DNA of 64,000 nt from an uncultured Porticoccus sp. (GTDB lineage: Bacteria > Pseudomonadota > Gammaproteobacteria > Pseudomonadales > Porticoccaceae). This document shows positions 1-8,257 of the stretch, piece by piece (within the stretch, counting starts at the first letter, position 1; every line of letters begins with the position of its first letter). Location of the stretch: NCBI GenBank assembly GCA_947259505.1, contig CAMYLT010000002.1, positions 1 to 64,000 on the forward strand, written 5' to 3'. The position numbers and the translations under genes were made by a program. The notes under the pieces were generated by a model, which was not told the DNA's origin, made no database searches, and saw only the letters and a list, made by a program, of their open reading frames with translations.

Positions 1-75
1 GCTAAGTTTGACTGCCTTGATTTTGAAATCTGTTGTGTACTGCCAGGTCTTTCTTGGCTGTGTGTATTTCGGCAT
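1..75 (-). CDS. IS3-family transposase OrfA, N-terminal fragment cut by the window edge
   Basis: Twenty-five codons are visible, beginning MPKYTQPRKTWQYTTDFKIK. The 'DFKIKAVKLS' stretch is the start of the helix-turn-helix in IS3-family OrfA proteins. A strong ribosome-binding site (AGGAGGTG, minus strand, about 82-89) sits just upstream of the ATG at 75. The gene runs off the left edge, so completeness and the presence of OrfB cannot be judged. The terminal repeat just outside supports the IS assignment. Confidence 0.75.
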   Translation of the reverse strand, partial: MPKYTQPRKTWQYTTDFKIKAVKLS

Positions 76-102
76 GTCGCCACCTCCTGAATTATCAGAA
101 GG

Positions 103-127
103 TGTCCACTAAAACGGGGGATCTACA
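103..127. repeat. Terminal inverted repeat of the IS3-family element (one end)
   Basis: Read outward from position 127 the end begins TGTAGATCCCCCGTTTTAGT and continues GGACA. It has the TG...CA termini and the 'TTTTAGTGGACA' pattern common at ends of IS3-family elements. It lies about 30 bp upstream of the transposase start. The partner repeat and any target duplication lie outside the window, so the exact boundary is inferred. Confidence 0.6.
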
Positions 128-241
128 GTGTCCTGATTGACGCGTTTGTTAGGTTTGAATTATTCACGCATACCCACCGAGCGCTCTATTTCATCTAAAT
201 GCTTAGTGAGTATCCCAACGTGCTTTTCAGCTCCAATAGCT

Positions 242-913
242 TTAGCTACTGCGATATGTGATATGTGATATAAAGCTGCGGTAGACATAATTCCATAGAT
301 CATCAGCGTGCTCTTCCATTCTGGTGGTTCCTAGCATACCTTTAGTATGGAAATGCGGCGGATTACCTCCGTACATATCCATAATATGCGGTGATGCGCC
401 ATGTACAAACCCCGAATAGCCCTTGCTAATGGTTCTTATCACCTCTTGGTAAGAACTCGGATCTAGATCAACGCCCTCGATTTTTGCCAAGTACGCATGA
501 ATTTTCTTGCGGGGGATCATTGGCCTTTTCTGTTCCGAGTCAATCATTGTTCCTGACTCATCAATTTCTTCTTCCCAGAAAGCCTCTAAGAATCGCTCGT
601 GCAATTCAGTAATGCTGTCATTGGTGACCGCATAAACAAGAAACATAATGTCTTCATTAGTTTCATCAATGGTTCTGTGAAGGATCGCTTGCTCTTGGAC
701 AAACCCATTTCTTAGCAATAGCTGAGCTGCTCGAACAGAGCTTTGTGCACGAGCCAATTTTTGAATCATGGCTTGGTAAATATTTTTTTCTTTGAACCGA
801 TATGCGGGACCAAAAGACAACTGAAAAAATTCAGGCTTAGTGGGCATGCCGCGCTCAAAGTCCTGAAATGTTCTATCCATTAAGTTGAGCATCAACTCTA
901 TAGTTGCTTCCAT
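242..913 (-). CDS. Hypothetical protein, 223 aa, beside the IS element
   Basis: This is a soluble, largely helical protein with no signal peptide or membrane segment. I do not recognise it securely. A central helical stretch (about residues 55-95, 'RAAQLLLRNGFVQEQAIL') followed by a C-terminal 'GFVHGASPHIMDMYGG' segment rich in His and aromatic residues recalls DUF5677/AbiV-like helical proteins found in accessory DNA, but this is a weak impression. The ATG at 913 is the only plausible start. It stands alone, with about 110 bp to the IS end and 256 bp to the next gene, and is more AT-rich than the selenium operon beside it, which suggests acquired DNA. Confidence 0.6.
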   Translation of the reverse strand: MEATIELMLNLMDRTFQDFERGMPTKPEFFQLSFGPAYRFKEKNIYQAMIQKLARAQSSVRAAQLLLRNGFVQEQAILHRTIDETNEDIMFLVYAVTNDSITELHERFLEAFWEEEIDESGTMIDSEQKRPMIPRKKIHAYLAKIEGVDLDPSSYQEVIRTISKGYSGFVHGASPHIMDMYGGNPPHFHTKGMLGTTRMEEHADDLWNYVYRSFISHITYRSS

Positions 914-1169
914 GGAAAAAACCTAACAGCTAATTATAAAGACTCTGGCACTATATCACTTTGGCACCCTATCTCTGGGCAGCTGCGGAATAAAATTCAT
1001 TTACTTTCTTTTAAAACAATGAGTTGGATGTATGCAGGAAGGGTGCCGTTCGGCATAAAGTGCATCTCCTTGGTGTGATCAGTTCATTCCCTTGTCTGGC
1101 TATCATATGCCAGCATCTTTAAAAATCAATCTGTTAACGAGTCCTTCCCCTGTTAATAAAAATGAATCG

Positions 1170-2783
1170 TCAGTGACAGTTGATGGAGGTATTTCGGCTC
1201 TGCTTTGCGAGCCGGGAGTCGGCATGGGCAAAGCGACGCAAGCGACGTGACAGGGTGTCGACCAGAATATTGAGCAGCGCGGTGACGGCGATTAACAGAA
1301 AGGCACGGTCGTAGCGGATTTCCTCGAACGCCGAGTCGATGTAAAAACCGAGGGTAACAACTCCCAATATGCCCATGATGGCGCTCTCTCGCAGGATTAC
1401 TTCCCAACGGTAGAACAAAAATGCCAGCATGGCGGGAAAGCGGCGCGGGGTTTCCACGTAAGCGTAGCGCTTGATGCCTTTCGGGTCATCGGGCCGGGCC
1501 AGTGGACTTTTATGTTCGGCATCGCTGGCATTGGCCACTAGAAAGGCTATCAGGCCGCCGTTGTGCAGGCCCAGTGCCAGCACCACCGGCAGGCCGGACG
1601 GCCCGCACAGCAGCAACAGCACATAGGCCATCACCATCTCCGGGGTGGAGCGCAGCACCAGCAGCAGGAAGCGCCCTGGCCAGCGCATCACCGGACCGGC
1701 CAAGGCACGGCTGGCGAAGGGATAGCAGACCAGCACCACTACCCCGCTCAATACCACGGCGATCTGGGTCAGCAACAAGGTCTGCACCAGACCCGGCCAC
1801 ACTTGTTCACTGAACATCATCTGCAACCAGTCGAGCAATTCACCCCCATCGCCCTGGCGTAGCGCCGTCGGCAAGATATCAACACTGATAAAACGCCACA
1901 ACGAGCCACCATCGCTGAAGCCGATGGTCTCGGGCAACAGCCAGATGGCCGCCAGCAGATACAGCGGCAGCAGCTGCGGGCGCAACCACCAGCGGATACT
2001 GGCAATCAGCAGCAGAAACACCCACAACAAAGCACCCGCCTCGCTGTAGTGCCCTTGCTTGAAGGCTGTTTCCAGATGGAAGCCCAGTGTCGGCAAACCG
2101 ATAAAACCGAGGATGGCGCTGGAGCGCAGGGCGCACTCAAAACGGTAGCGGCTATAGCTGATCAGCGCCGGCCAGGACTGGGGTATCAGCGTGTAGATAT
2201 AGCGTTTCAGCGCCCCCGCCGCGGGCGGTAATGTCTGAACCGGTTCCGGTTGCTGTTGCTCGAAGATCTCGGCAAAGACTTTGGCGAACATGCCGGTAAA
2301 GGGCACCAGAATGGCCAGCAGTCCGGTGGTGGCACTGAGGCCATAGAGCTGCATAAAGATCAGCCCCCAAAACAGCTCGTGCACTGAGCGCACGGCGGCG
2401 CACAGCAACCGCACCGGCAGCCAGTGAAACACCATCGCCAGCAGCAGTCCCAACGGCGCGGCCAGCGCCACCGCCAGCAGTGCAAAGGCAATGGTGTGGG
2501 CCAGCGCCTGCAACAGTGAGGGTAGATCGTCCCAGCTTGGCTGCACCAATCCCAGGCCGATGCGTGAGAGTTCCTGCCAGGGGTCAACAGAATAGACCTG
2601 TAGATCGGCGCCGAACAGCGCCAGTAACGCGGCAGCAACCATCAGCAGGCAGACGCTAGTCAATCTGCGGGCACTGGAACCAGCAGCTCCGTCACGCTGA
2701 TTCACTGGGGGCTTGTTACCAGAATACTTGTGATCGGGCCCACCGCTACCCAGACCTTGCAGCAGGTTGGCCAGGGCGCTCAT
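1170..2783 (-). CDS. Phosphonate-type ABC transporter permease, two fused permease domains (candidate selenium-compound importer)
   Basis: The 537-aa inner-membrane protein contains two PhnE-like permease units in tandem. Each ends in a coupling segment of the EAA type ('CALRSSAILGFIGLPTLGF' about two-fifths in; 'ILRESAIMGILGVVTLGFY' near the C terminus). One polypeptide therefore supplies both halves of the channel. The ATG at 2783 overlaps the stop of the ATPase gene (ATGA), so it is preferred over an upstream in-frame start at 2897 that would lie inside that gene. It is the last gene of selD-selU-PBP-ATPase-permease. The family is annotated for phosphonate/phosphite uptake; the selenium assignment is inferred from the operon. 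Confidence 0.85.
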   Translation of the reverse strand: MSALANLLQGLGSGGPDHKYSGNKPPVNQRDGAAGSSARRLTSVCLLMVAAALLALFGADLQVYSVDPWQELSRIGLGLVQPSWDDLPSLLQALAHTIAFALLAVALAAPLGLLLAMVFHWLPVRLLCAAVRSVHELFWGLIFMQLYGLSATTGLLAILVPFTGMFAKVFAEIFEQQQPEPVQTLPPAAGALKRYIYTLIPQSWPALISYSRYRFECALRSSAILGFIGLPTLGFHLETAFKQGHYSEAGALLWVFLLLIASIRWWLRPQLLPLYLLAAIWLLPETIGFSDGGSLWRFISVDILPTALRQGDGGELLDWLQMMFSEQVWPGLVQTLLLTQIAVVLSGVVVLVCYPFASRALAGPVMRWPGRFLLLVLRSTPEMVMAYVLLLLCGPSGLPVVLALGLHNGGLIAFLVANASDAEHKSPLARPDDPKGIKRYAYVETPRRFPAMLAFLFYRWEVILRESAIMGILGVVTLGFYIDSAFEEIRYDRAFLLIAVTALLNILVDTLSRRLRRFAHADSRLAKQSRNTSINCH

Positions 2784-3523
2784 GAGGTGCGGATCACCCA
2801 GCCTTCGTTGGCGGGTGCCGATTGCTCGGCAACGGGTGATGAGTCCTGCTGATAGTACGAATCCAGTTGCCCAGCGCTCAGCGCGCTTGGCGGACAATCA
2901 CAACACAGGCGACCTTCCTGCAAGACGACGATGCGATCAAAGTTGTCCAGTGCCAACTGGCGATTGTGCAGACTGATCACGGCGGTCTCATGCTGATTCA
3001 GCACGTGCGTCAGCAATGCCTGTGCTTGCAGGGGGTCCAACGAAGATACCGGCTCATCGCCCAGGTACACCGACTGCTGGCGAAACAGCGCACGGCCGAT
3101 GGCGACCCGCTGACGCTGGCCGCCGGACAGTCGATCAACCGACTGCCATAACTTGTCCTCCAGCCCCAGCACTTGGGCCAGCTCACTGATGGCACTTCGC
3201 TGAGCAGCTAGCGGACGCAACAGGTTCCATAGCGCCGCCAGAGTGCCGACGCGATCCAGTCCACCGATAAAGATGTTCTGGTAGACCGACAACAAATCCA
3301 CCAGCCCGCCACCCTGGGGCTGTAGAGCGCTGCACTGCGACTGCTGTTGGTGCAACAGGTTAAGCAAGGTGGACTTGCCCGCGCCCGAAGGGCCGAGCAG
3401 CGCGACCTTCTCACCCCGGCGAATCGTCAAGCTGATGTCGTCCAGCACCCGATGATTGCCGTAGCTCAGCGACTGGTTGGTCAGCTGAAACAACACCTCA
3501 GAACTGGCCAGCTTGTCACTCAT
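2780..3523 (-). CDS. Phosphonate-type (PhnC-like) ABC transporter ATP-binding protein
   Basis: This 247-aa cytoplasmic ATPase shows Walker A GPSGAGKST at residues 44-52, a Q-loop region 'SVYQNIF', the ABC signature LSGGQRQRVAIGRAL, and a Walker B ending 'LGDEPVSSLD'. The switch His lies in 'AVISLHNRQLA'. Its aspect matches PhnC, which drives uptake with PhnE permeases. A tail of about 40 residues after the core ('QQDSSPVAEQSA') is longer than strictly needed. It overlaps the permease start by 4 bp and follows the binding-protein gene by 58 bp containing a short tandem repeat. Confidence 0.9.
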   Translation of the reverse strand: MSDKLASSEVLFQLTNQSLSYGNHRVLDDISLTIRRGEKVALLGPSGAGKSTLLNLLHQQQSQCSALQPQGGGLVDLLSVYQNIFIGGLDRVGTLAALWNLLRPLAAQRSAISELAQVLGLEDKLWQSVDRLSGGQRQRVAIGRALFRQQSVYLGDEPVSSLDPLQAQALLTHVLNQHETAVISLHNRQLALDNFDRIVVLQEGRLCCDCPPSALSAGQLDSYYQQDSSPVAEQSAPANEGWVIRTS

Positions 3524-3562
3524 TCGGGGCGCGCATCCAGTTCATTCCGCTCTATCTTCCTG

Positions 3563-3588
3563 CTCATTCGACTCATTCGACTCATTCG
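3563..3588. repeat. Short tandem repeat (9-bp unit, nearly three copies) spanning a stop codon
   Basis: The unit CTCATTCGA is repeated at 3563, 3572 and 3581 (the last copy lacks its final base). On the coding (minus) strand it reads GAA TGA GTC, so the stop codon of the binding-protein gene is followed in frame by two more TGA codons. It probably arose by slippage. Confidence 0.8.
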
Positions 3589-4451
3589 TCCAAGAGGCCG
3601 ATGGCCTTGGCGGTCGCCTCAATAGGCGCGTAGTCGTCATTGCTGGCGGGTACGAAGCTCTGCCGAGGGAAGCTTTCCAGCAGCGCCGGATCGTTCATTT
3701 CCAACAGTGCGGCGCGCACTTTTTCCTTGAAACCGGCACCGTAGCGGGCATCCACATCACCGCGGATACTCCACTGGTAATCCGGATAAGTGGGCGTAGT
3801 CCAGATCACCTGAACTTTGCTCTGGTCGACCTTGCCCTGCTGTAATTCGCTATCCCAAACGGAATAGTTCACCGCACCGATCTGATAGGCGCCGGACTGC
3901 ACCTGGGCGATGGTGCGACTGTGATCGCCGGAGAAGCCAACGCGGGAGAATATCTTCTCGGGGGCGGCGTCAAATTGCTCGCGCAGGTAGAACTCTGGCA
4001 TCAGGCGGCCAGACGTAGAACCCTTGGAACCGAAGGTGAACGTCTTGCCCTTCAATGCATCGGTCAAGGTGTCGGCGGGCTCGACACCTGCACTGGTATT
4101 GGCGATGAAATAGGTTTTGAACGACTGATCCTCAAAGCCCTGTGCCAGGGCTTCAGAACCGGGCACCAGTCCCCGCGCCTGCACGCCGGACAAACCACCA
4201 AACCAGGCAAGCTGCACCTGATCGTTGCGAAACGCAGTGATGGCCGCCGCATAGGATTTCACCGGGATATAGCGCACCTCGACACCGAGCTGCTCGCTCA
4301 AGTAGTCGGCCACCTTGCCGAAACGCTGCTGCAGGCGGGATTCATCCTCATCCGGAATGGCGGTAAATACGAAGGTATCGGCCTGAGCCAAGCCTGACAA
4401 CAGTAATGCTGCGATTAAGGGCAGTTGCTGTAAACGACGCAGAATCGACAT
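3582..4451 (-). CDS. PhnD-type periplasmic binding protein, putative selenium-oxyanion (selenate-type) transporter subunit
   Basis: The 289-aa precursor starts with a Sec signal peptide (basic 'MSILRRLQQ', hydrophobic core, cleavage near 'GLAQA'). The mature part has the PhnD/PtxB fold signature: 'FTAIPDEDESRLQQRFGKVADYL', 'VQLAWFGGLSGVQA', 'GSKGSTSGRLMPEFYL', 'FSGDHSRTIAQVQSGAYQIGAVNY'. This subgroup is found beside selD and is named in databases as a putative selenate-transporter binding protein (TIGR04553, from memory). Here it lies 15 bp after selU in the same operon. The ligand is inferred from context; phosphite or a phosphonate cannot be excluded from sequence alone. Confidence 0.85.
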   Translation of the reverse strand: MSILRRLQQLPLIAALLLSGLAQADTFVFTAIPDEDESRLQQRFGKVADYLSEQLGVEVRYIPVKSYAAAITAFRNDQVQLAWFGGLSGVQARGLVPGSEALAQGFEDQSFKTYFIANTSAGVEPADTLTDALKGKTFTFGSKGSTSGRLMPEFYLREQFDAAPEKIFSRVGFSGDHSRTIAQVQSGAYQIGAVNYSVWDSELQQGKVDQSKVQVIWTTPTYPDYQWSIRGDVDARYGAGFKEKVRAALLEMNDPALLESFPRQSFVPASNDDYAPIEATAKAIGLLDE

Positions 4452-4466
4452 GAATGTTCCTTTTCC

Positions 4467-5612
4467 TTAGTGATGATATTCAGTGGAAGTGAGATAGCCC
4501 CTCACCGCAGCCTGATCTCCACGAAACACAATGGAATCAGTGCGCGAGCTGAGCTGGTAGTCGTACATGGGATCGTAATAATCGACCAGCAGCCGCTCTA
4601 TCCAGCCGTGGTGTTGCTCCGGGTCGCCCCTGCGGTGAGCGGCAAGGGCATCCTCCAGCATCTCACCAATTTCCCGGTAACGCACGCCGCCGAGGCGTTT
4701 GCGCACCCGGTAGAGAGACTGGGTCAAATCCTCGACAAAAGCCTCAAAGCCCTCAGCCTCGCCCAGTTGTTGCTGCCACTCATCGAGTTTGTTGAGGATA
4801 TAGTTGCGGTGGGTGTGCTCGATACGTTCTTCCAGAGGAACTTCCAACACCACAATCGAACTACGAGCCATGGCCTGCTGTAACAACGGAGGCACGGCGC
4901 ACTGACCAACCATACGCCCCTCATCTTCCAGCAGAATCGGCTGGCCGGTAGGTGCCACCCGTTGTTCCGTCTTCAGCAGGGATATTGCCAGGGCATTCTC
5001 GAAAGTGAGTTGGGTGGGCTGCCCACCGGGGCGACGGCCAAAGCTGGAACCGAGATGATTGGCCAGCCCTTCCAGATCAGTTGCCTGGGGCAGCTCCTCG
5101 ATCAGTGCCGTTTTGTTGCAGCCGGTGCGACCACCCAGTAGTAAAAAAGGTTGTGCTGCACAGATGCGCTCGAACTCGTCGATCAGGAAGCGGCGCATGG
5201 CCTTGTAGCCACCACCAATACGCGGATAGTCGCAGCCTGCTTCGGCAATCCACTGCTGGCAAATCTGGCTGCGCAACCCGCCGCGCCAGCAGTACAGATA
5301 GCCCTGCGGATGGCGACGCGCGAAGTCGACCCAGGCCGCCACTCGCTGCTCCTTCACGTCACCGCAGACCAGCTGGTGGCCCAGCTCAATGGCCGCTTGC
5401 TGGCCCCGCTGTTTATAGCAGGTACCGACTTGTGCCCGCTCCTCATTGGTCATCAGCGGCAAACTGACGCTGGAAGGAAAAGCACCCGCCTCAAATTCAA
5501 TCGGGGCGCGTGTATCGATCATCGGGATATCGTTGAGAAAGATCGACAGAAAGTCGTCCGTATCCGGGAGGGCATCGGGACGCACTGTCACGCTGGTATC
5601 GGGGTGAATCAC
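4467..5612 (-). CDS. selU: tRNA 2-selenouridine synthase (SelU / MnmH / YbbB)
   Basis: SelU replaces sulfur by selenium in the wobble 2-thiouridine of tRNAs for Lys, Glu and Gln, using selenophosphate and a geranylated intermediate. The 381-aa protein has an N-terminal rhodanese domain with the catalytic Cys108 in 'YCWRGG', then a P-loop domain (residues 160-168) and the family block '[19 protein letters not shown]'. The P-loop reads GGRTGCNKT, with Asn where a Walker A glycine or serine is usual; the DNA is unambiguous. The ATG overlaps the selD stop by 4 bp (ATGA), so the two are translationally coupled, as expected for the selenophosphate supplier and user. Confidence 0.95.
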   Translation of the reverse strand: MIHPDTSVTVRPDALPDTDDFLSIFLNDIPMIDTRAPIEFEAGAFPSSVSLPLMTNEERAQVGTCYKQRGQQAAIELGHQLVCGDVKEQRVAAWVDFARRHPQGYLYCWRGGLRSQICQQWIAEAGCDYPRIGGGYKAMRRFLIDEFERICAAQPFLLLGGRTGCNKTALIEELPQATDLEGLANHLGSSFGRRPGGQPTQLTFENALAISLLKTEQRVAPTGQPILLEDEGRMVGQCAVPPLLQQAMARSSIVVLEVPLEERIEHTHRNYILNKLDEWQQQLGEAEGFEAFVEDLTQSLYRVRKRLGGVRYREIGEMLEDALAAHRRGDPEQHHGWIERLLVDYYDPMYDYQLSSRTDSIVFRGDQAAVRGYLTSTEYHH

Positions 5613-6664
5613 AGCTGGGCCTCACCGATGACCTGCACCAGCTTTTCGCCAGTCTGTGCCTGTAATTCACCGATGCTGCTGGCGTGCAGACCCTGCTCGG
5701 CCAACAATGTCTCCAGCGCCATTGCATGATCTGGCCGAACCGCAATCAGTAGGCCACCACTGGTCTGGGGATCACAGAACAAGTGCTGCAATCGCTCCGC
5801 CATTGGTGCCAGCTTGTGGCCATAGCTGTCCAGGTTGCGCCCTGTGCCGCCTGGCACACAGCCCTGTGCCAGATAATCCAGTACTTCGGCAATCAACGGC
5901 ACTGCACTGGCCTCGACCACGGCTTGAACCGAACTGCCCTCGCAAACCTCCAGCAAGTGGCCCATCAGACCAAAACCGGTGACATCAGTAATTGCGGTCA
6001 CGCCTTCAAGTTTGGCCGCATGAGCACCAACTGTATTCAGCTGACACATGATATCGCGGGCCAAATGGGTGTGCTCGGGCTGCAGCTTTTTCTGTTTTTG
6101 TGCAGTGGTCAGAATGCCGATGCCCAATGGCTTGGTCAGATAAAGCTTGTCCCCGGCCTGTGCGAGATTGTTCTGCTTGAGCTGCTCGCGACTGGTCAGT
6201 CCGGTCACGGCGAGGCCGAAAATGGGTTCCGGCGCATCGATACTATGGCCTCCGGCCAGCGGGATACCGGCATCAGCGCAGGCGCGACGGCCACCTTCGA
6301 CCACCTGTTGAGCCACTTCAGGCGACAGGCTGTTGATCGGCCAACCGAGAATGGCGATGGCCATCAGCGGCTGGCCGCCCATGGCATAGATGTCACTGAT
6401 GGCGTTGGTGGCGGCAATGCGCCCGAAATCAAACGGGTCGTCCACAATAGGCATGAAGAAATCGGTGGTACTCAGCACCACCTGACCATTACCCAAATCA
6501 AAGGCTGCGGCATCATCTTTACTGCTATTGCCCACCAACAAGTTGGGAAAGTCTGGCAACGCAAGCTGCGACACCAGAATCTGATCCAGCACCTTGGGGG
6601 AAATCTTGCAGCCACAGCCCGCGCCGTGACTGTATTCGGTCAGGCGCACAGGGGATTCAGTCAT
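5609..6664 (-). CDS. selD: Selenide, water dikinase (selenophosphate synthase)
   Basis: SelD makes selenophosphate from selenide and ATP. The 351-aa protein has the N-terminal active-site motif GAGCGCKI with Cys17 and Lys20 (E. coli numbering is the same), the AIR-synthase-type ATP-binding fold and the conserved '[19 protein letters not shown]' Asp loop. The active-site residue is cysteine, not selenocysteine, so the enzyme itself needs no UGA decoding. It is the first gene of the five-gene selenium operon. No selA, selB, selC or selenoprotein gene is in the window, so in this segment the visible use of selenophosphate is tRNA modification by SelU. Confidence 0.96.
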   Translation of the reverse strand: MTESPVRLTEYSHGAGCGCKISPKVLDQILVSQLALPDFPNLLVGNSSKDDAAAFDLGNGQVVLSTTDFFMPIVDDPFDFGRIAATNAISDIYAMGGQPLMAIAILGWPINSLSPEVAQQVVEGGRRACADAGIPLAGGHSIDAPEPIFGLAVTGLTSREQLKQNNLAQAGDKLYLTKPLGIGILTTAQKQKKLQPEHTHLARDIMCQLNTVGAHAAKLEGVTAITDVTGFGLMGHLLEVCEGSSVQAVVEASAVPLIAEVLDYLAQGCVPGGTGRNLDSYGHKLAPMAERLQHLFCDPQTSGGLLIAVRPDHAMALETLLAEQGLHASSIGELQAQTGEKLVQVIGEAQL

Positions 6665-7099
6665 GCCTTGGCCTCTATGGTTAATCAGGGAGTGAAATGA
6701 TACGGACTGCGCGGGATTTTGTCAGTGTGGGATTTAACTGCCAATGAAATGCTTTTGGCGGCACCTGGCAAACACGGGTTAATACCATAGCTGCTGCAAA
6801 GTCAGCCCATCGCCAACTTAAATGCTGATGCGAGAGCCGGGTAACTATCCACAATGGCGTGTATCAGCGGGATGCCAATTGCCTATGGCACGCAGCTGGC
6901 GCATCACTCAACAACTGGCAATAAGCACGACTTAAAAACGACAACAACAAGCCTCACAGCGTGCACGGGGTACATCACTGCAAGGCATGTGTTGTCGTTT
7001 CAATTTTTAATAGTCACTACTCATAGCTCAATCCTGGTATCCACACATACAAGCCGGCTTTGTGTGAGACGCCTGAATTTAAACTTCGAACTTGAACGG
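6665..7099. other. Intergenic region upstream of selD, no gene recognised
   Basis: The 435 bp hold the selD promoter (leftward) and the 3' flank of efpL. The open frames here carry no recognisable motif and have poor coding character. A palindrome AAGCCGGCTT (about 7051-7060) flanked by CACA/TGTG arms could be a weak hairpin after efpL, but no T-run follows. No riboswitch, tRNA or clear promoter was recognised. Confidence 0.5.
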
Positions 7100-7675
7100 T
7101 TATTTGCTGTCTGCCCTGGAGATAAATTTGTACTCTTCGACATTCACCTTAATTTTTTCTCCAGTGGAGATATATTCAGGTACTTGAATGGTTACACCTG
7201 TCGATAATTTTGCTGGTTTTGTTCTTGACGTTGCAGAAGCGCCCTTAATGGATGGATCGGTCTCTACTACTTCAAGCTCAACACTGGTTGGCATATCAAG
7301 CGCGACCGGCACATCGTTAACAACAATCACCTGAACACCCGTGGTCTCTTCGTTAATAAAGAGTATCTCATCGGCAATTGCGTCTTTATTCAAGTTGTAG
7401 GGCGTGTAATCTTCCTGATCCATAAACACATATTCGTCACCGTCGGTGTATGAAAACATGACAGGTCTGCGAATCAGGTCAGCCAGATTCAGCATATCCG
7501 AGTCTTTGAAGGTCTCGTCAATTTTGCTGCCTGTGACCACATCGTACATGCGCATACGGTAGAGACTGCCACCCGCCCTGCCCTGAGGCACGGAGCGTTC
7601 AATATCTCTTACGATGTAGGCTTTGCCGTTAATGTCGATTGCCGCATTCTTTTTTATTTCACTTGCTTTAGGCAT
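7100..7675 (-). CDS. yeiP: Elongation factor P-like protein EfpL (YeiP)
   Basis: This EF-P paralogue relieves ribosome stalling at proline-containing sequences. The 191-aa protein has the three beta-barrel domains of EF-P and the YeiP hallmarks '[14 protein letters not shown]' and '[19 protein letters not shown]'. The domain-I loop reads VPQGRAGG, placing Arg33 where EF-P carries the modified Lys34; that is the distinguishing mark of the unmodified EfpL branch. The start at 7675 ([10 protein letters not shown]) matches the family; an in-frame extension to 7762 has no homologous sense. It stands alone, 126 bp downstream of the ABM-like gene. Confidence 0.95.
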   Translation of the reverse strand: MPKASEIKKNAAIDINGKAYIVRDIERSVPQGRAGGSLYRMRMYDVVTGSKIDETFKDSDMLNLADLIRRPVMFSYTDGDEYVFMDQEDYTPYNLNKDAIADEILFINEETTGVQVIVVNDVPVALDMPTSVELEVVETDPSIKGASATSRTKPAKLSTGVTIQVPEYISTGEKIKVNVEEYKFISRADSK

Positions 7676-7801
7676 TTTTATAATCCAGAAAGTAAATTGT
7701 AAAGGGTAGGTATAAGTTTCAATATTCTGTTTTATACGTCTTGTATGGCACCTCAATCGCAAGCCTGGTCCTCAGTGAAAAGGACCGACCCCATCGGTTC
7801 A

Positions 7802-8110
7802 CTAGGGGTTAACTTGTTCTGAGTTGTGACTGTATTCTCGGTGTATCTTTACCACTTGTACGGTATAGGACTCATACCATTTTTTTCTGCCACTTGCCTG
7901 TGCATTCAAGTGCTCGCTATTTTGCTTCCAGTTTTTAATATCGTCTTCCGAGTTCCAATAGGAAATTGCGACTCGTCTGTCACCATCCATTAATGCGTAG
8001 AACTCTAAACAGCCATACTCTTCAAAAGCCAGAGCTTTCATACGCTCAATGGCTTCGAAATACTCGTCATCAAGTGCGCCGACCGTAGCCCGAAAAATTA
8101 CTGCATACAT
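7802..8110 (-). CDS. Antibiotic-biosynthesis-monooxygenase (ABM) fold small protein
   Basis: The 102-aa protein has the dimeric ferredoxin-like ABM pattern: 'MYAVIFRATVG' strand, an amphipathic helix, 'EEYGCLEFYALMDGDRRVAISYW', then 'WKQNSEHLNAQASGRKKWYESY' containing the usual His. Members include YgiN-type quinol monooxygenases and haem-degrading IsdG, but many have no known substrate. No cofactor residues decide between these. The neighbours (efpL downstream, a glycosyltransferase upstream) give no hint. Confidence 0.8.
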   Translation of the reverse strand: MYAVIFRATVGALDDEYFEAIERMKALAFEEYGCLEFYALMDGDRRVAISYWNSEDDIKNWKQNSEHLNAQASGRKKWYESYTVQVVKIHREYSHNSEQVNP

Positions 8111-8257
8111 AGCAAGTTAACCTTTTAGGCGCCAATCATATTCCAGCATGGTCAGAAATCAATGCGTTGCGCTGCCATTTTCTTGTGATAAGCGCCATAC
8201 CCGCTGATCAAGGCGGCCAGGGTCTCCTCATGTAACATGAGAGCGTTGGGGCAGCAC

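Noticed and set aside
3563-3588. Selenocysteine read-through of the triple TGA
   Set aside because: A TAG stop follows closely, no SECIS-like hairpin is visible and the PBP already has full family length.
6854-7207. 117-codon open frame in the selD-efpL intergenic region
   Set aside because: It runs into efpL on the opposite strand, has no ribosome-binding site and no family resemblance.
8227-8241. Palindrome CTCATGT-A-ACATGAG downstream of the GT-C gene
   Set aside because: It lies near a gene end without T-run or promoter context; could be chance.
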